Assembly: GCA_964611145.1 (NCBI GenBank)
Contig: CAZSYM010000017.1
Location: 1 to 39,210 of the forward strand
Direction: 5' to 3'
Length of the DNA: 39,210 bases
DNA from: WFQV01 sp964611145
GTDB lineage: Bacteria; Bacteroidota; Ignavibacteria; Ignavibacteriales; Melioribacteraceae
Shown here: positions 16,021 to 25,406 of the stretch, in pieces
How positions within the stretch are numbered: the stretch's first letter is position 1
Layout: each line of letters begins with the position of its first letter
Program-made: the position numbers and the translations under genes
The notes under the pieces: model-generated
Seen by the model: the letters and a program-made list of their open reading frames with translations, nothing else
The model's database searches: none
What the model was told of the DNA's origin: nothing

Positions 16021-19000
16021 TCATAGCAACACGGGACCAAGCCAATATTCGGCTTCTTTTCGACTCATTCCTTTCCTACGACGATAATCTTCCAATTGAT
16101 CTTCGAGAATCTTTCCGACGGAAAAATACTTCGCATCCTTACAAGCAATATAAATTCCGCTAACGGAAGCAGATGGAAGCATAGCCATGTTTTCCGTTAA
16201 TTTGATACCTGTTCTTTTTTCCACTTCCAAAACTTTCCATAGGATAACTTTCTCCGTGTGGTCGGGCTGGGCAGGATACCCCGGCGCGGGGCGAATCCCT
16301 CTATATTTTTCGGCTATCAACTCCTGCAAGGAAAATTCTTCTTCAGGGGAATACCCCCAAAGTTCTTTCCTTACCTTCATATGTAGCAATTCCGCAAAAG
16401 CCTCTGCCAATCTATCCGCCAAAGCCTTTGTCATTATTGCATTATAATCGTCATGAACCTTTTCAAATTCTTTTGCCAATTCTTCCGCTCCAAAACCCAC
16501 ACTAAGCGCAAAAAGTCCCACAAAATCTTTAACTCCGCTTTCCTTCGGTGCCACAAAATCCGCAAGAGCAATGTTCGGCTGTCCCGCCGATTTTTTACCC
16601 TGCTGGCGAAGAGTATGCAAAACGGCAAGCAAGCCCTTCCTATGACTATCGGCATAAAGCTCTATATCATCATCGAAAGAGTTCGCGGGGAAAATTCCTA
16701 CGACCGCCTTGGCTACGAGCAATTTTTCCGAAACGATTTTTTCCAAAAGAGCGTTCGCATCGGAAAAAAGTTTCCGAGCTTCCTCGCCCACCTCTTTCTT
16801 TTGCAGAATATCGGGAAATTTCCCTTTTAAATCCCACGCGGAAAAGAAAGGAGTCCAATCGATAAAATCTTTAATTTCCTCCAAGGGATAATCAATGAAT
16901 TCCCGCACCCCCAAAAACTTCGGTTCGACAATATCCGCTTTATCCCAGTCAATCCGCACTTTATTTCCCCGCGCTTCTTCGAGAGAAACAAAATCCTTGC
17001 GCGCCTGTCTTTTTTCGTGATTCCTACGCAAGCGTTCATATTCCTCTTTAATTTCAATAGCGAAAGCACCGTTCGATTTCTTATCCAACAGTTTGGCGGC
17101 TATTCCCACACTTCGGGAAGCATCCAAGACATGCACAACCGTTCCCGAATATTTGGGCGCTATTTTCACCGCCGTATGAATTCGGGAAGTCGTCGCCCCG
17201 CCAATCATAAGAGGAATTTTCAATTTGCGCCTTTCCATTTCCTCGGCTATACGAACCATTTCGTCCAAGGAGGGAGTAATCAATCCGCTCAAACCTATAA
17301 TATCCACCTTTTCCTCAATTGCCTTATTCAAAATCTCTTCCGTGGGGACCATGACTCCCAAATCGATCACTTTAAAATTATTACAGCTGAGAACAACACT
17401 AACGATATTTTTGCCTATATCGTGAACATCGCCTTTAACCGTAGCCAAAAGTATCGTACCGGCAGCTCCCACTCCGCTTTGCGATTTTTCCTCTTCGATA
17501 AAAGGAATCAAATAAGCCACGGCTTTTTTCATTACCCTAGCGCTTTTAACCACCTGAGGCAAAAACATCTTTCCCGAGCCGAACAATTCCCCCACTGCGT
17601 TCATGCCGTCCATTAAAGGACCTTCGATTACCCTCAGCGAGTCATTAAGTTTCTGCCGAGCTTCTTCAACATCTTCGTCAATATATTCGACAATTCCCTT
17701 TATCAATGCATGTTTGAGCCGCTCCTCAACGGGTGCATTTCGCCATTCGTCTTTTTTTGACTCTTTGACCTTTACGTCCTTTACCTTTTCGGCAAATTCA
17801 ATCAAGCGTTCGGTGGCATCGGGACGACGATTTAAAATAACATCTTCCACGCGCTCCAACAAATCCTTCGGTATTTCATCATAAACAGCCAACTGTCCGG
17901 GGTTTACTATTCCCATATCCATTCCGGCTTCTATTGCGTGATAAAGAAAAGCGGAATGCATAGCTTCGCGAATCACATTATTCCCCCTAAAAGCAAAGGA
18001 GAGATTACTCACGCCACCGGAAACCTTAGCATAAGGCAGATTTTTTTTAATCCAACGAACAGCCTCGATATAATCCACGGCGTAATTGGCATGCTCTTCC
18101 ATACCCGTGCCGACAGCGAAAATGTTCGGATCTAAAATAATATCTTCCGGCGAGAAAGCAACCTTTTCGACCAGTAATTTATAAGCTCGCTCACAAATAC
18201 GAATCTTTCGCTCGTAAGTATCCGCCTGTCCTTCCTCGTCAAAAGCCATGACAATAACCGCGGCGCCGTAGCGTTTGATTTTTTTCGCCCTTGCCAAGAA
18301 CAACTCTTCCCCTTCTTTCAGGCTAATGGAATTAACTATTCCTTTCCCTTGAATATTTTTCAATCCCGCTTCTATAACTTCCCATCGGGAGGAATCAATC
18401 ATAACGGGCACTTTGGCAATTTCAGGTTCGGTGGAAACAAGGCGCAGGAACTTAATCATGGCTTCTTTCGCGTCTATCATTGCATCGTCCATACTCACGT
18501 CTATTATTTGTGCGCCGTTTTCAACTTGCTGGCGTGCAACCGCAAGGGCGCCTTCGTAATCGCCAGATTTAATGAGTCGAGCAAATTTTTTGGAACCCGC
18601 AACATTAGTGCGTTCACCTATGTTTATAAAATTCGAATTCTCTCTTACAACCAAAGGTTCCAATCCGCTTAATCGAAGTAAATGTTTGTTTTGAGGAACC
18701 TTTCGCGGTTCGAAACGAGAAGCCATTTCGGCAAAAACCTTGATATGGTCGGGCGTTGTGCCGCAACATCCTCCCACTATATTCAAAAATCCGCTTTCGG
18801 CATAATCCCTCAGCACCTCTTCCATTGTCAAAGGAGATTCGTCATAATCCCCGAATTCATTAGGCAAACCGGCATTCGGATAAAGGCTCACGAATACGTT
18901 TGCAATTTCCGAAAGCTCCTTAATAAAAGGTCTCATTTGTTTGGGACCCAAGGAGCAATTAAGTCCGACGCTTAAAAGATTTTCGGTATGCATAACGGAA

Positions 19001-19695
19001 TACCAGAAAGCTTCCGTAGTTTGTCCCGAAAGTGTTCTACCGGACATATCAACAATAGTACCGGAAATCATTATGGGAACTTTTTCGCCACGTTCCTCGC
19101 TAAGCTCCTGGATAGCAAAAAGAGCCGCCTTAGCGTTCAAGGTATCGAAAATTGTTTCCACCAAAAGAATATCCGCTCCGCCGTCCAAAAGTCCTTGCGC
19201 TTGTTCTCGATAAGCACGAACCATTGTATCGAAATCAACTTCTCGATAACCGGGGTCGCTCACCTTTGGAGACATCGAAAGAGTTTTGTTTGTAGGTCCC
19301 ATCGAACCGGCAACGAAACGGGGCTTATCGGGAGTTTTTTCCTCGAATTCAAGCACAGCCTCCTTTGCCAAACGAGCGGATTCACGGTTCATTTCGTAAA
19401 CAAATTCCTCCGTATGATAATCCGCTTGCGAAATAAACGTACCGTTAAAAGTATTTGTTTCTATTATATCCGCCCCCGCTTCCAAGTATTGAAGATGAAT
19501 ATTGCGAATAATAGAAGGCTGCGTAAGCGAAAGAATATCGTTATTTCCTTTCAGTTGATAAGGAAAATCCTTAAACCTTTCACCTCTGTAATCTTCTTCG
19601 GTCAATTGATGACGTTGAATCATCGTCCCCATTGCGCCGTCGAGAACGAGGATTCTTTCTTTTAATAAATCACTAATTTGTTCAAACTTATTCAT
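16021..19695 (-). CDS. metH: Cobalamin-dependent methionine synthase
   Basis: A 1224-residue full-length MetH, which transfers the methyl group of methyltetrahydrofolate to homocysteine via cobalamin. The homocysteine domain (1-330) ends with the zinc cysteines in GGCCGTTPDH near residues 306-315. The folate domain begins at FINIGERTNVAGSKKFA near 355. The B12 cap is followed by the cobalamin site DVHDIGKN, whose histidine (about residue 756) is the lower cobalt ligand. The reactivation domain carries RPAPGYPAQPDHTEK near 1134-1148. All four modules are present, and the length equals that of the E. coli enzyme (1227). It is transcribed alone, divergent from hldD. No cobalamin riboswitch fits in the 82-bp upstream gap. 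Confidence 0.98.
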   Translation of the reverse strand: MNKFEQISDLLKERILVLDGAMGTMIQRHQLTEEDYRGERFKDFPYQLKGNNDILSLTQPSIIRNIHLQYLEAGADIIETNTFNGTFISQADYHTEEFVYEMNRESARLAKEAVLEFEEKTPDKPRFVAGSMGPTNKTLSMSPKVSDPGYREVDFDTMVRAYREQAQGLLDGGADILLVETIFDTLNAKAALFAIQELSEERGEKVPIMISGTIVDMSGRTLSGQTTEAFWYSVMHTENLLSVGLNCSLGPKQMRPFIKELSEIANVFVSLYPNAGLPNEFGDYDESPLTMEEVLRDYAESGFLNIVGGCCGTTPDHIKVFAEMASRFEPRKVPQNKHLLRLSGLEPLVVRENSNFINIGERTNVAGSKKFARLIKSGDYEGALAVARQQVENGAQIIDVSMDDAMIDAKEAMIKFLRLVSTEPEIAKVPVMIDSSRWEVIEAGLKNIQGKGIVNSISLKEGEELFLARAKKIKRYGAAVIVMAFDEEGQADTYERKIRICERAYKLLVEKVAFSPEDIILDPNIFAVGTGMEEHANYAVDYIEAVRWIKKNLPYAKVSGGVSNLSFAFRGNNVIREAMHSAFLYHAIEAGMDMGIVNPGQLAVYDEIPKDLLERVEDVILNRRPDATERLIEFAEKVKDVKVKESKKDEWRNAPVEERLKHALIKGIVEYIDEDVEEARQKLNDSLRVIEGPLMDGMNAVGELFGSGKMFLPQVVKSARVMKKAVAYLIPFIEEEKSQSGVGAAGTILLATVKGDVHDIGKNIVSVVLSCNNFKVIDLGVMVPTEEILNKAIEEKVDIIGLSGLITPSLDEMVRIAEEMERRKLKIPLMIGGATTSRIHTAVKIAPKYSGTVVHVLDASRSVGIAAKLLDKKSNGAFAIEIKEEYERLRRNHEKRQARKDFVSLEEARGNKVRIDWDKADIVEPKFLGVREFIDYPLEEIKDFIDWTPFFSAWDLKGKFPDILQKKEVGEEARKLFSDANALLEKIVSEKLLVAKAVVGIFPANSFDDDIELYADSHRKGLLAVLHTLRQQGKKSAGQPNIALADFVAPKESGVKDFVGLFALSVGFGAEELAKEFEKVHDDYNAIMTKALADRLAEAFAELLHMKVRKELWGYSPEEEFSLQELIAEKYRGIRPAPGYPAQPDHTEKVILWKVLEVEKRTGIKLTENMAMLPSASVSGIYIACKDAKYFSVGKILEDQLEDYRRRKGMSRKEAEYWLGPVLL

Positions 19696-19711
19696 TTCTC
19701 ACTTTTTATTT

Positions 19712-19743
19712 TTTGAAGATGAAATGTAATATATTTAATTTTA
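19712..19743 (+). promoter_or_regulatory. Bacteroidota-type promoter of the hldD operon
   Basis: TTTG (19712-19715), 20 nt, TAATTTTA (19736-19743; 7 of 8 to TAnnTTTG). The element ends about 34 nt before the hldD ATG, and AGAGG precedes that ATG. Spacing and position fit the known Bacteroidota primary sigma factor pattern. Confidence 0.55.
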
Positions 19744-19777
19744 CTTTTCTTAAAAACGAAATTGATAAGAGGTAAAA

Positions 19778-20752
19778 ATGATTGTAGTTACAGGAGGAGC
19801 GGGATTTATAGGAAGCGCTCTTGTTTGGTTTTTGAACCGAATAGGGCGGGACGATATAATAATCGTTGACCGTTTGGGCCAAGGCGAAAAATGGAAAAAT
19901 CTCAACGGACTCAAGTATGCCGACATTTTCCACAAGGATGATTTTTACGAAATGATTGTCAACGATGCTCTCCCTTACGCTGTCGAATCCATAGCTCACA
20001 TAGGGGCGTGTTCCTCCACCACCGAAAAAGATGCCGACTACTTGCTATTCAATAATTTCAAATATTCCCAAGCCGTGGCACAATATTGCTTGGAACATGA
20101 GGCTCGTTTCGTCTATGCTTCTTCCGCAGCAACGTACGGCGACGGCTCCCAGGGTTATGCCGACGATGAAGAAATGATTGAAAAGCTTCGCCCCCTCAAT
20201 ATGTACGGCTATTCAAAACAAATGTTCGACCTCTGGATAAAGCGCGAAGGGCTACTCGACAAGGTAGCGGGAATAAAATATTTTAACGTTTACGGGCCCA
20301 ATGAATATCACAAAGGCGAAATGCGGAGCGTCGTTCACAAAGCCTTCGGACAAATAAAAGAAACCGGCAGGGTAAAACTTTTCAAGTCCTATCATCCCGA
20401 TTACAAAGACGGAGAACAAAAACGAGATTTTATTTACGTAAAAGATGCGGTGAAGATGACTTATTTCCTTTTGGAAAACAAAAACGTAAACGGCATCTTC
20501 AACGTGGGTACCGGAGAAGCAAGGACATGGAACGATTTGGTAAAAGCAATTTTCGACGCCTTGGAAAAACCTGTCGAAATTGAATACATTGAGATGCCGG
20601 AATATCTCCGTCCCAAATATCAATACTTTACGCAAGCCGAATTATCGAAAATACGGCAAGCGGGTTATACGGAAAAAATCTCCTCAATTGAAGAAGGGGT
20701 AGCGGATTACGTCAGAAATTATCTTTTGAAGAAAGAATACTTGGCATGGTAA
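19778..20752 (+). CDS. hldD: ADP-L-glycero-D-manno-heptose 6-epimerase
   Basis: A 324-residue short-chain dehydrogenase-type epimerase that makes ADP-L-glycero-D-manno-heptose for the lipopolysaccharide inner core. The NADP-binding loop GGAGFIGS is at residues 6-13. The HldD-specific DRLGQGEKWKNL is at 31-42. The catalytic serine region is SSAATYGDG (115-123), and the Y-x3-K pair is Y143/K147. HIGACSSTTEKD (74-85) is another HldD hallmark. The length is normal. It heads a three-gene operon; the next ATG is one base after its stop. It supports a heptose-containing LPS. Confidence 0.95.
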   Translation: MIVVTGGAGFIGSALVWFLNRIGRDDIIIVDRLGQGEKWKNLNGLKYADIFHKDDFYEMIVNDALPYAVESIAHIGACSSTTEKDADYLLFNNFKYSQAVAQYCLEHEARFVYASSAATYGDGSQGYADDEEMIEKLRPLNMYGYSKQMFDLWIKREGLLDKVAGIKYFNVYGPNEYHKGEMRSVVHKAFGQIKETGRVKLFKSYHPDYKDGEQKRDFIYVKDAVKMTYFLLENKNVNGIFNVGTGEARTWNDLVKAIFDALEKPVEIEYIEMPEYLRPKYQYFTQAELSKIRQAGYTEKISSIEEGVADYVRNYLLKKEYLAW

Positions 20753-20753
20753 A

Positions 20754-21212
20754 ATGAAACTCGCTACGCTTTGCTATGTGCAAAAAGACAACAAAACACT
20801 AATGCTTTTCAGAAACAAAAAAGCCAACGACTACCACCAGGGAAAATGGAACGGTCTCGGCGGGAAATTCGAACAGGGTGAATCGCCCGAAGATTGTGCA
20901 ATTCGCGAAATAAAAGAAGAAAGCGGATTAATCGTAAAAAACCTTACGATGAAGGGTTTCATCACTTTTCCCATGTTCGACGAAAAAGAAGATTGGCATG
21001 TTTTCCTTTTCGTAGTGGATGAGTTCGAAGGGGAATTGATAGAAAGCCCGGAAGGCAAGCTGGAATGGGTTCCCAATGATAAATTACTGGAATTAAACTT
21101 ATGGGAAGGCGACAAAATATTTATCCCATGGCTTTTCCAAAACAGATTCTTCAGTGCAAAATTCATTTACAAAAAAGGGAAATTCATAAAACACGAAGTT
21201 AATTTTTACTAA
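20754..21212 (+). CDS. MutT-like NUDIX hydrolase (8-oxo-dGTP diphosphatase type)
   Basis: A 152-residue NUDIX hydrolase. A perfect Nudix box is at residues 37-59 (G37, E43, R51-E52, E55-E56, G58). The preceding KWNGLGGKFEQGE and the following EDWHVFLFVVDEFEGE are typical of the MutT/MTH1-like 8-oxo-dGTP group, which removes oxidised nucleotides. Oxidised guanine nucleotides are therefore the likely substrate, though this is inferred from the family. It starts one base after the hldD stop and is followed 17 bp later by the molybdenum enzyme gene. All three appear co-transcribed, an unusual combination. Confidence 0.88.
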   Translation: MKLATLCYVQKDNKTLMLFRNKKANDYHQGKWNGLGGKFEQGESPEDCAIREIKEESGLIVKNLTMKGFITFPMFDEKEDWHVFLFVVDEFEGELIESPEGKLEWVPNDKLLELNLWEGDKIFIPWLFQNRFFSAKFIYKKGKFIKHEVNFY

Positions 21213-21229
21213 TAACAAAAAGGCAAACA

Positions 21230-23791
21230 ATGAAATTTTACTTAAACGGAAGAGAAATAAGCTATAACGGAAAACCCGAAATTACATTATTAAAATATTT
21301 GCGGGACGTAGAAGGCATAACCTCCGTAAAAGACGGTTGCTCGGGACAAGCCGCTTGTGGTTCCTGCACGGTTCAGATTGATAACGAGCCTAAGCTCTCT
21401 TGCGTCATAAAAATGGGTACGCTCGAAGGGAAACATGTTGTAACGCCCGAAGGACTTGAAGAATACAAAAGAAGAGTTTTTACAAACGCTTTCGTTGCCA
21501 AAAGCGGGGTTCAGTGCGGTTTTTGCACTCCAGGAATTGTAATGCAGGCAGACGCATTGCTAAGAAAAAATCCAAATCCCACACGGGAAGAAATTGCTCG
21601 CGCTCTCCAGCCAAATCTTTGTCGTTGCACAGGCTACAAAAAGATAATAGATTCAATCGAATATGCGGCACATGCCATCCGAAACTTGGAAGAAATCCCC
21701 ATACCGAAAACAGATGGGAAATTGGGTAAACGACAAGCAAAATATAATGCCGAAAAATTGGTGTTGGGGCAAAGTCCCTTCGTAGCGGACGTAAAATTAG
21801 ACGGCATGCTTTTCGGTGCGCTCCGTTTGAGTGATTATCCACGCGCAAAAGTTTTGAAAATAGATTCTTCGGAAGCGGAGGAAATTGACGGCGTTTACAA
21901 GGTCTTCACCGCAAAGGACGTTCCGGGTAAAAGATATACAGGTTTAATCGTTGACGACTGGCCTATGTTCATCGACATAGGCGAGGAAACACATTACGTA
22001 GGCGACGTTCTGGCAAGCGTTGTAGCAAAGGACGAAGAAACAGCGCGCCTTGCCGCAAGCAAAATCAAGGTGGAATATGAAGTTCTTGAGCCTGTAACGG
22101 ACGTATTCGAAGCAATAAAAAGCGACGCTCCGAAAATTCACGGGGAAAGCAACATTCTTTCGAATACGGAAATCGAGCGGGGCAACGTGGAGAAAGCAAT
22201 TGCCGAAGCCGCCTTCGTTTCAAAGGGACGTTATGAAACTCAAAGAATCGAACATGCTTTTCTCGAGCCGGAAGCTTCCGTTGCTCGTCCTTCGGAGGAT
22301 GGCGTGGAAGTGCTTTCGCAAGGACAAGGAGTTTATGAAGACCGTCGTCAAATAGCTTCCGTGCTTAATCTCCCTCTCGAAAAAGTACGGGTTATTCAAG
22401 TGCCTAACGGCGGAGGATTCGGTGGCAAAGAGGATTTATCCGTACAGCATCACGCGGCGCTGGCAGCATTCGTTTTAAAACAACCCGTTAAGTTCGTTTT
22501 GACACGAGAAGAATCGATTATCATACATCCAAAGCGCCATCCCGTTATAATGGATTATGTCGTAGCTTGCGACTCGGAAGGCAATTTAACGGCGGTTAAG
22601 GCGGACATTGTTGGCGACACGGGTGCGTATGCTTCCGTCGGAATGAAAGTTTTGGAACGAGCCGCGGGGCATGCGACGGGAGCTTACAACGTACCGAACG
22701 TCAAAATCCGCAGCCGCGCGGTTTATACAAACAATCTCCCGTGTGGAGCAATGCGGGGCTTCGGAGTTAATCAAGTAACTTTCGCCATAGAACAATGCAT
22801 AGACGACCTTTGTGAACAAGGAAATTTCGACCGCTGGGAATTTCGCTACAAAAATGCTTTGACAGACGGAGGCGTAACGGCAACGGGGCAGATTCTGAAA
22901 GGCGGAACGGGAGTTCGGCAAACACTCGAAGCCGTCAAGGAAATTTTTTACAAAAGCAAATATGCCGGTATAGCATGCGGTATTAAAAATACGGGCATTG
23001 GGAACGGCATGGCGGACGAGGGGAAAGTGGTAATAGAAATCCTCGCGGAAGACAAAGTCGTTCTTCACCACGGGTGGACGGAAATGGGACAAGGCGTAAA
23101 CACAATGGCTGTGCAATTTCTCTGCAATGAAACCGGCTTGCCCCCCGAAATTATTGACGTCCGAGTGGATACGAAATACGGAGCTTTTGCCGGTATGACA
23201 ACCGCTTCCCGCGCCACTTCAATTCTCGGCAATACTATTATTCAAACGGCAAAGGATCTGGCGGCAGATTTGAAAAACAATCCGCTGAAAGATTTGGTCG
23301 GCAAACGCTACGAGGGAATATGGCGTTGCGACTGGACTACAAAACCCGGCGCAAAAGTTAAGGAAACAATAACTCATTATTCTTACAGCTATGCCACACA
23401 AGTAGTAATATTAAACGACGAAGGGAACATTGAAAAAATTGTTGCCGCACATGACGCGGGCAAAATCATAAACCCGAATTTGTTCGAAGGGCAAATCGAA
23501 GGCGCCGTACACATGGGTTTAGGTTATGCAATAAGCGAGGAGCTTGTTACGGAAGGAGGCTATCCTACTACTCTACGCCTCAGAAAAATGGGAGTGCTTC
23601 GTGCCAAAGAAACGCCCGAAGTGGAAGTGATTGGCGTTGAGGTCCCCGACCCGAATGGTCCGCACGGAGCAAAAGGCGTGGGAGAAATCGGTTTGGTACC
23701 CACAGCCGCCGCCGTGGCAAATGCTTTTTATCTATACGACAAAAAGCGTTATTACAAATTACCGATTAAGAAAAGAGAAAAAAGCGGTTAA
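21230..23791 (+). CDS. Fused [2Fe-2S]/molybdenum xanthine dehydrogenase-family enzyme
   Basis: An 853-residue enzyme joining two modules of the xanthine oxidase family without the FAD domain. Residues 1-75 are a plant-type ferredoxin (C37, C43, C46, C58). Residues 76-160 form the helical [2Fe-2S] domain (C96, C99, C131, C133 in CRCTGY). The rest is the molybdopterin-binding part, with GGGFGGKED near residues 394-402, GAMRGFGVNQ near 506-515, and the likely catalytic base E819 in KGVGEIGLVP. The layout matches aldehyde oxidoreductase (Mop) and the fused 'selenium-dependent xanthine dehydrogenase' group; the length favours the latter. The first spacing is CX5C, not CX4C. No FAD subunit or XdhC-type maturation gene is in the window. 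Substrate unproven; purine or aldehyde hydroxylation is likely. Confidence 0.85.
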   Translation: MKFYLNGREISYNGKPEITLLKYLRDVEGITSVKDGCSGQAACGSCTVQIDNEPKLSCVIKMGTLEGKHVVTPEGLEEYKRRVFTNAFVAKSGVQCGFCTPGIVMQADALLRKNPNPTREEIARALQPNLCRCTGYKKIIDSIEYAAHAIRNLEEIPIPKTDGKLGKRQAKYNAEKLVLGQSPFVADVKLDGMLFGALRLSDYPRAKVLKIDSSEAEEIDGVYKVFTAKDVPGKRYTGLIVDDWPMFIDIGEETHYVGDVLASVVAKDEETARLAASKIKVEYEVLEPVTDVFEAIKSDAPKIHGESNILSNTEIERGNVEKAIAEAAFVSKGRYETQRIEHAFLEPEASVARPSEDGVEVLSQGQGVYEDRRQIASVLNLPLEKVRVIQVPNGGGFGGKEDLSVQHHAALAAFVLKQPVKFVLTREESIIIHPKRHPVIMDYVVACDSEGNLTAVKADIVGDTGAYASVGMKVLERAAGHATGAYNVPNVKIRSRAVYTNNLPCGAMRGFGVNQVTFAIEQCIDDLCEQGNFDRWEFRYKNALTDGGVTATGQILKGGTGVRQTLEAVKEIFYKSKYAGIACGIKNTGIGNGMADEGKVVIEILAEDKVVLHHGWTEMGQGVNTMAVQFLCNETGLPPEIIDVRVDTKYGAFAGMTTASRATSILGNTIIQTAKDLAADLKNNPLKDLVGKRYEGIWRCDWTTKPGAKVKETITHYSYSYATQVVILNDEGNIEKIVAAHDAGKIINPNLFEGQIEGAVHMGLGYAISEELVTEGGYPTTLRLRKMGVLRAKETPEVEVIGVEVPDPNGPHGAKGVGEIGLVPTAAAVANAFYLYDKKRYYKLPIKKREKSG

Positions 23792-25371
23792 AAATCAGGC
23801 GCATCATTTTTCGGTGGAATTTTGCTCATTGCTCGCTCCGTTAAAGCGGTAATCGTCAGGGAAGGATTAACCCCGGGATTAGCGGAAATCATCGAGCCGT
23901 CGCAAACATAAAGATTTTTATAACCGAACACTCTGTTATTTTTATCTATTACCCCTTCCTTTTCCGAAGCACCCATGACGCATCCTCCCAAAATGTGTGC
24001 CGTCGTGGGTATTCCCAGAACGGTTTCTGTCAACAAAGCTCCCGGCGTACCGTTAACCTTCTCGGCAAAGCGTCGAGCCATTTCCCTTGCTTTTGGCATA
24101 AAAGCCGTGGGCGCAGGTCCATCGCTTAAAGCGGATTTCATTCCGAAAATGCCACCGCGTTTAAATCGGAGAGTGGAGTTAATCGTCTGCATAAAGAGCA
24201 AAATTTGTGTATGCTTCGCCCAATCCTTCACAAAATAAAGCTTGGCGCTTTTGATTGGATGCAAAAAGAACTGCAGTGCCGTTTTGAAAAGTCGAATAAA
24301 AAGATTATCGCCTTCAACCAAAGGAAAAACAAGAAGTCTCCAGAATCCCGAACCGGAAGGATAACGAACAGGCTCGAGGTGGCTATGCTCGTCCAAATGA
24401 AATATGGAGCTTATCGCGATTCCATCGGAAAAGACTTTTTCTTTTGCGGGAGCGGTAACTCCCAGAAGACTTTCGGAATTGGTGCGGACGTTTTCTCCCA
24501 ACGTATCCGATATCTTAGGCAGAGTTGTTTCTTTCAATTTCAAAAGCAAAGGAAGGGTTCCTAACACTCCCCCTGCAAAAACTATCCCTTTGGTTGTTAC
24601 TTTATATTTTTTCTTAAAGAATTTAGTCGAGTCCCGCCACCAAACCACATAGCCCTCTTCTCCGTCATCCGAACCCAATGTTTCCACGTTATAAACTTCC
24701 GCCTCGGAGATTATTTTAGCGCCGTTTTTCTCGGCGAAATAAAGATAATTTTTATCAAGAGTATTCTTCGCATTGTAGCGACAGCCTATCATACATGCGC
24801 CACAGAATCTACAGCCACTTCTTTCCGGTCCTTCCCCGCCGAAATAGGGGTCGGGAACCGTTTTCCCCTCCTCTCCGAAAAAAACCGCCACGTTTGTCGC
24901 TTCGAATTCATCCTCTTTACCTAAGTCCCGCGCGATATCTCGAATAACAAAATCCCCCAAATCGAAACGAGGATTTTTAGTGGCTCCTAACATACGTTCG
25001 GCTATTGAATAAAATTCTTTCAGCTCTTCTTTCCAATTTGCCAAATGCGACCAGGAAGGCGCTTCGAAAAATTCATCCTTGGGCACAGGGAGAGTATTGG
25101 CATAAACCAATGAACCACCGCCCACACCCACGCCCGACAGCACCCCCACATGCCGGAAGAAAGTAATTTTAAAAATCCCGAAAAACCTTAAGATAGGGAG
25201 CCAAAGCCATCTTTTCAAATTCCAATTGGTTTTTGGGAAATCATCCGCTTGATACCGCTTCCCCTTTTCAATTACAAGGACTTTATACCCCTTTTCGGAA
25301 AGGCGAAGTGCCGAAACGGAACCTCCGAAACCGCTACCAATTATCACAAAATCGTAATCGGTTTTTGCCAT
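23788..25371 (-). CDS. GMC-family FAD oxidoreductase, cholesterol oxidase-like
   Basis: A 527-residue flavoprotein of the glucose-methanol-choline family. The dinucleotide fold VIIGSGFGGSVSALRL (residues 9-24) is followed by VLVIEKGKRY (31-40) and the flavin loop GVGGGSLVYAN (82-92). The C-terminal half-site HILGGCVMG and DGSMISANPGVNPSLTITAL complete the fold. The order resembles bacterial cholesterol-oxidase-type or ChoD-like proteins; the substrate is unknown. C187, C190, C193 and C197 form a CX2CX2CX3C cluster that could bind a metal or Fe-S centre. It is last in a probable operon after the TPR protein and the 123-residue orphan, although its ribosome binding site is poor. Its stop codon overlaps that of the convergent molybdenum enzyme gene. 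Confidence 0.85.
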   Translation of the reverse strand: MAKTDYDFVIIGSGFGGSVSALRLSEKGYKVLVIEKGKRYQADDFPKTNWNLKRWLWLPILRFFGIFKITFFRHVGVLSGVGVGGGSLVYANTLPVPKDEFFEAPSWSHLANWKEELKEFYSIAERMLGATKNPRFDLGDFVIRDIARDLGKEDEFEATNVAVFFGEEGKTVPDPYFGGEGPERSGCRFCGACMIGCRYNAKNTLDKNYLYFAEKNGAKIISEAEVYNVETLGSDDGEEGYVVWWRDSTKFFKKKYKVTTKGIVFAGGVLGTLPLLLKLKETTLPKISDTLGENVRTNSESLLGVTAPAKEKVFSDGIAISSIFHLDEHSHLEPVRYPSGSGFWRLLVFPLVEGDNLFIRLFKTALQFFLHPIKSAKLYFVKDWAKHTQILLFMQTINSTLRFKRGGIFGMKSALSDGPAPTAFMPKAREMARRFAEKVNGTPGALLTETVLGIPTTAHILGGCVMGASEKEGVIDKNNRVFGYKNLYVCDGSMISANPGVNPSLTITALTERAMSKIPPKNDAPDF

Positions 25372-25406
25372 ACCGCGCGCTTTGTTTATTACCTAATTAT
25401 TGTTCG

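Noticed and set aside
18988..19665. 225-codon open frame on the plus strand
   Set aside because: Antisense to the metH N-terminal domain; no start signal or domain seen.
19696..19777. Cobalamin or SAM riboswitch before metH
   Set aside because: The gap is only 82 bp and shared with the hldD promoter; no B12-box or SAM riboswitch core is visible.
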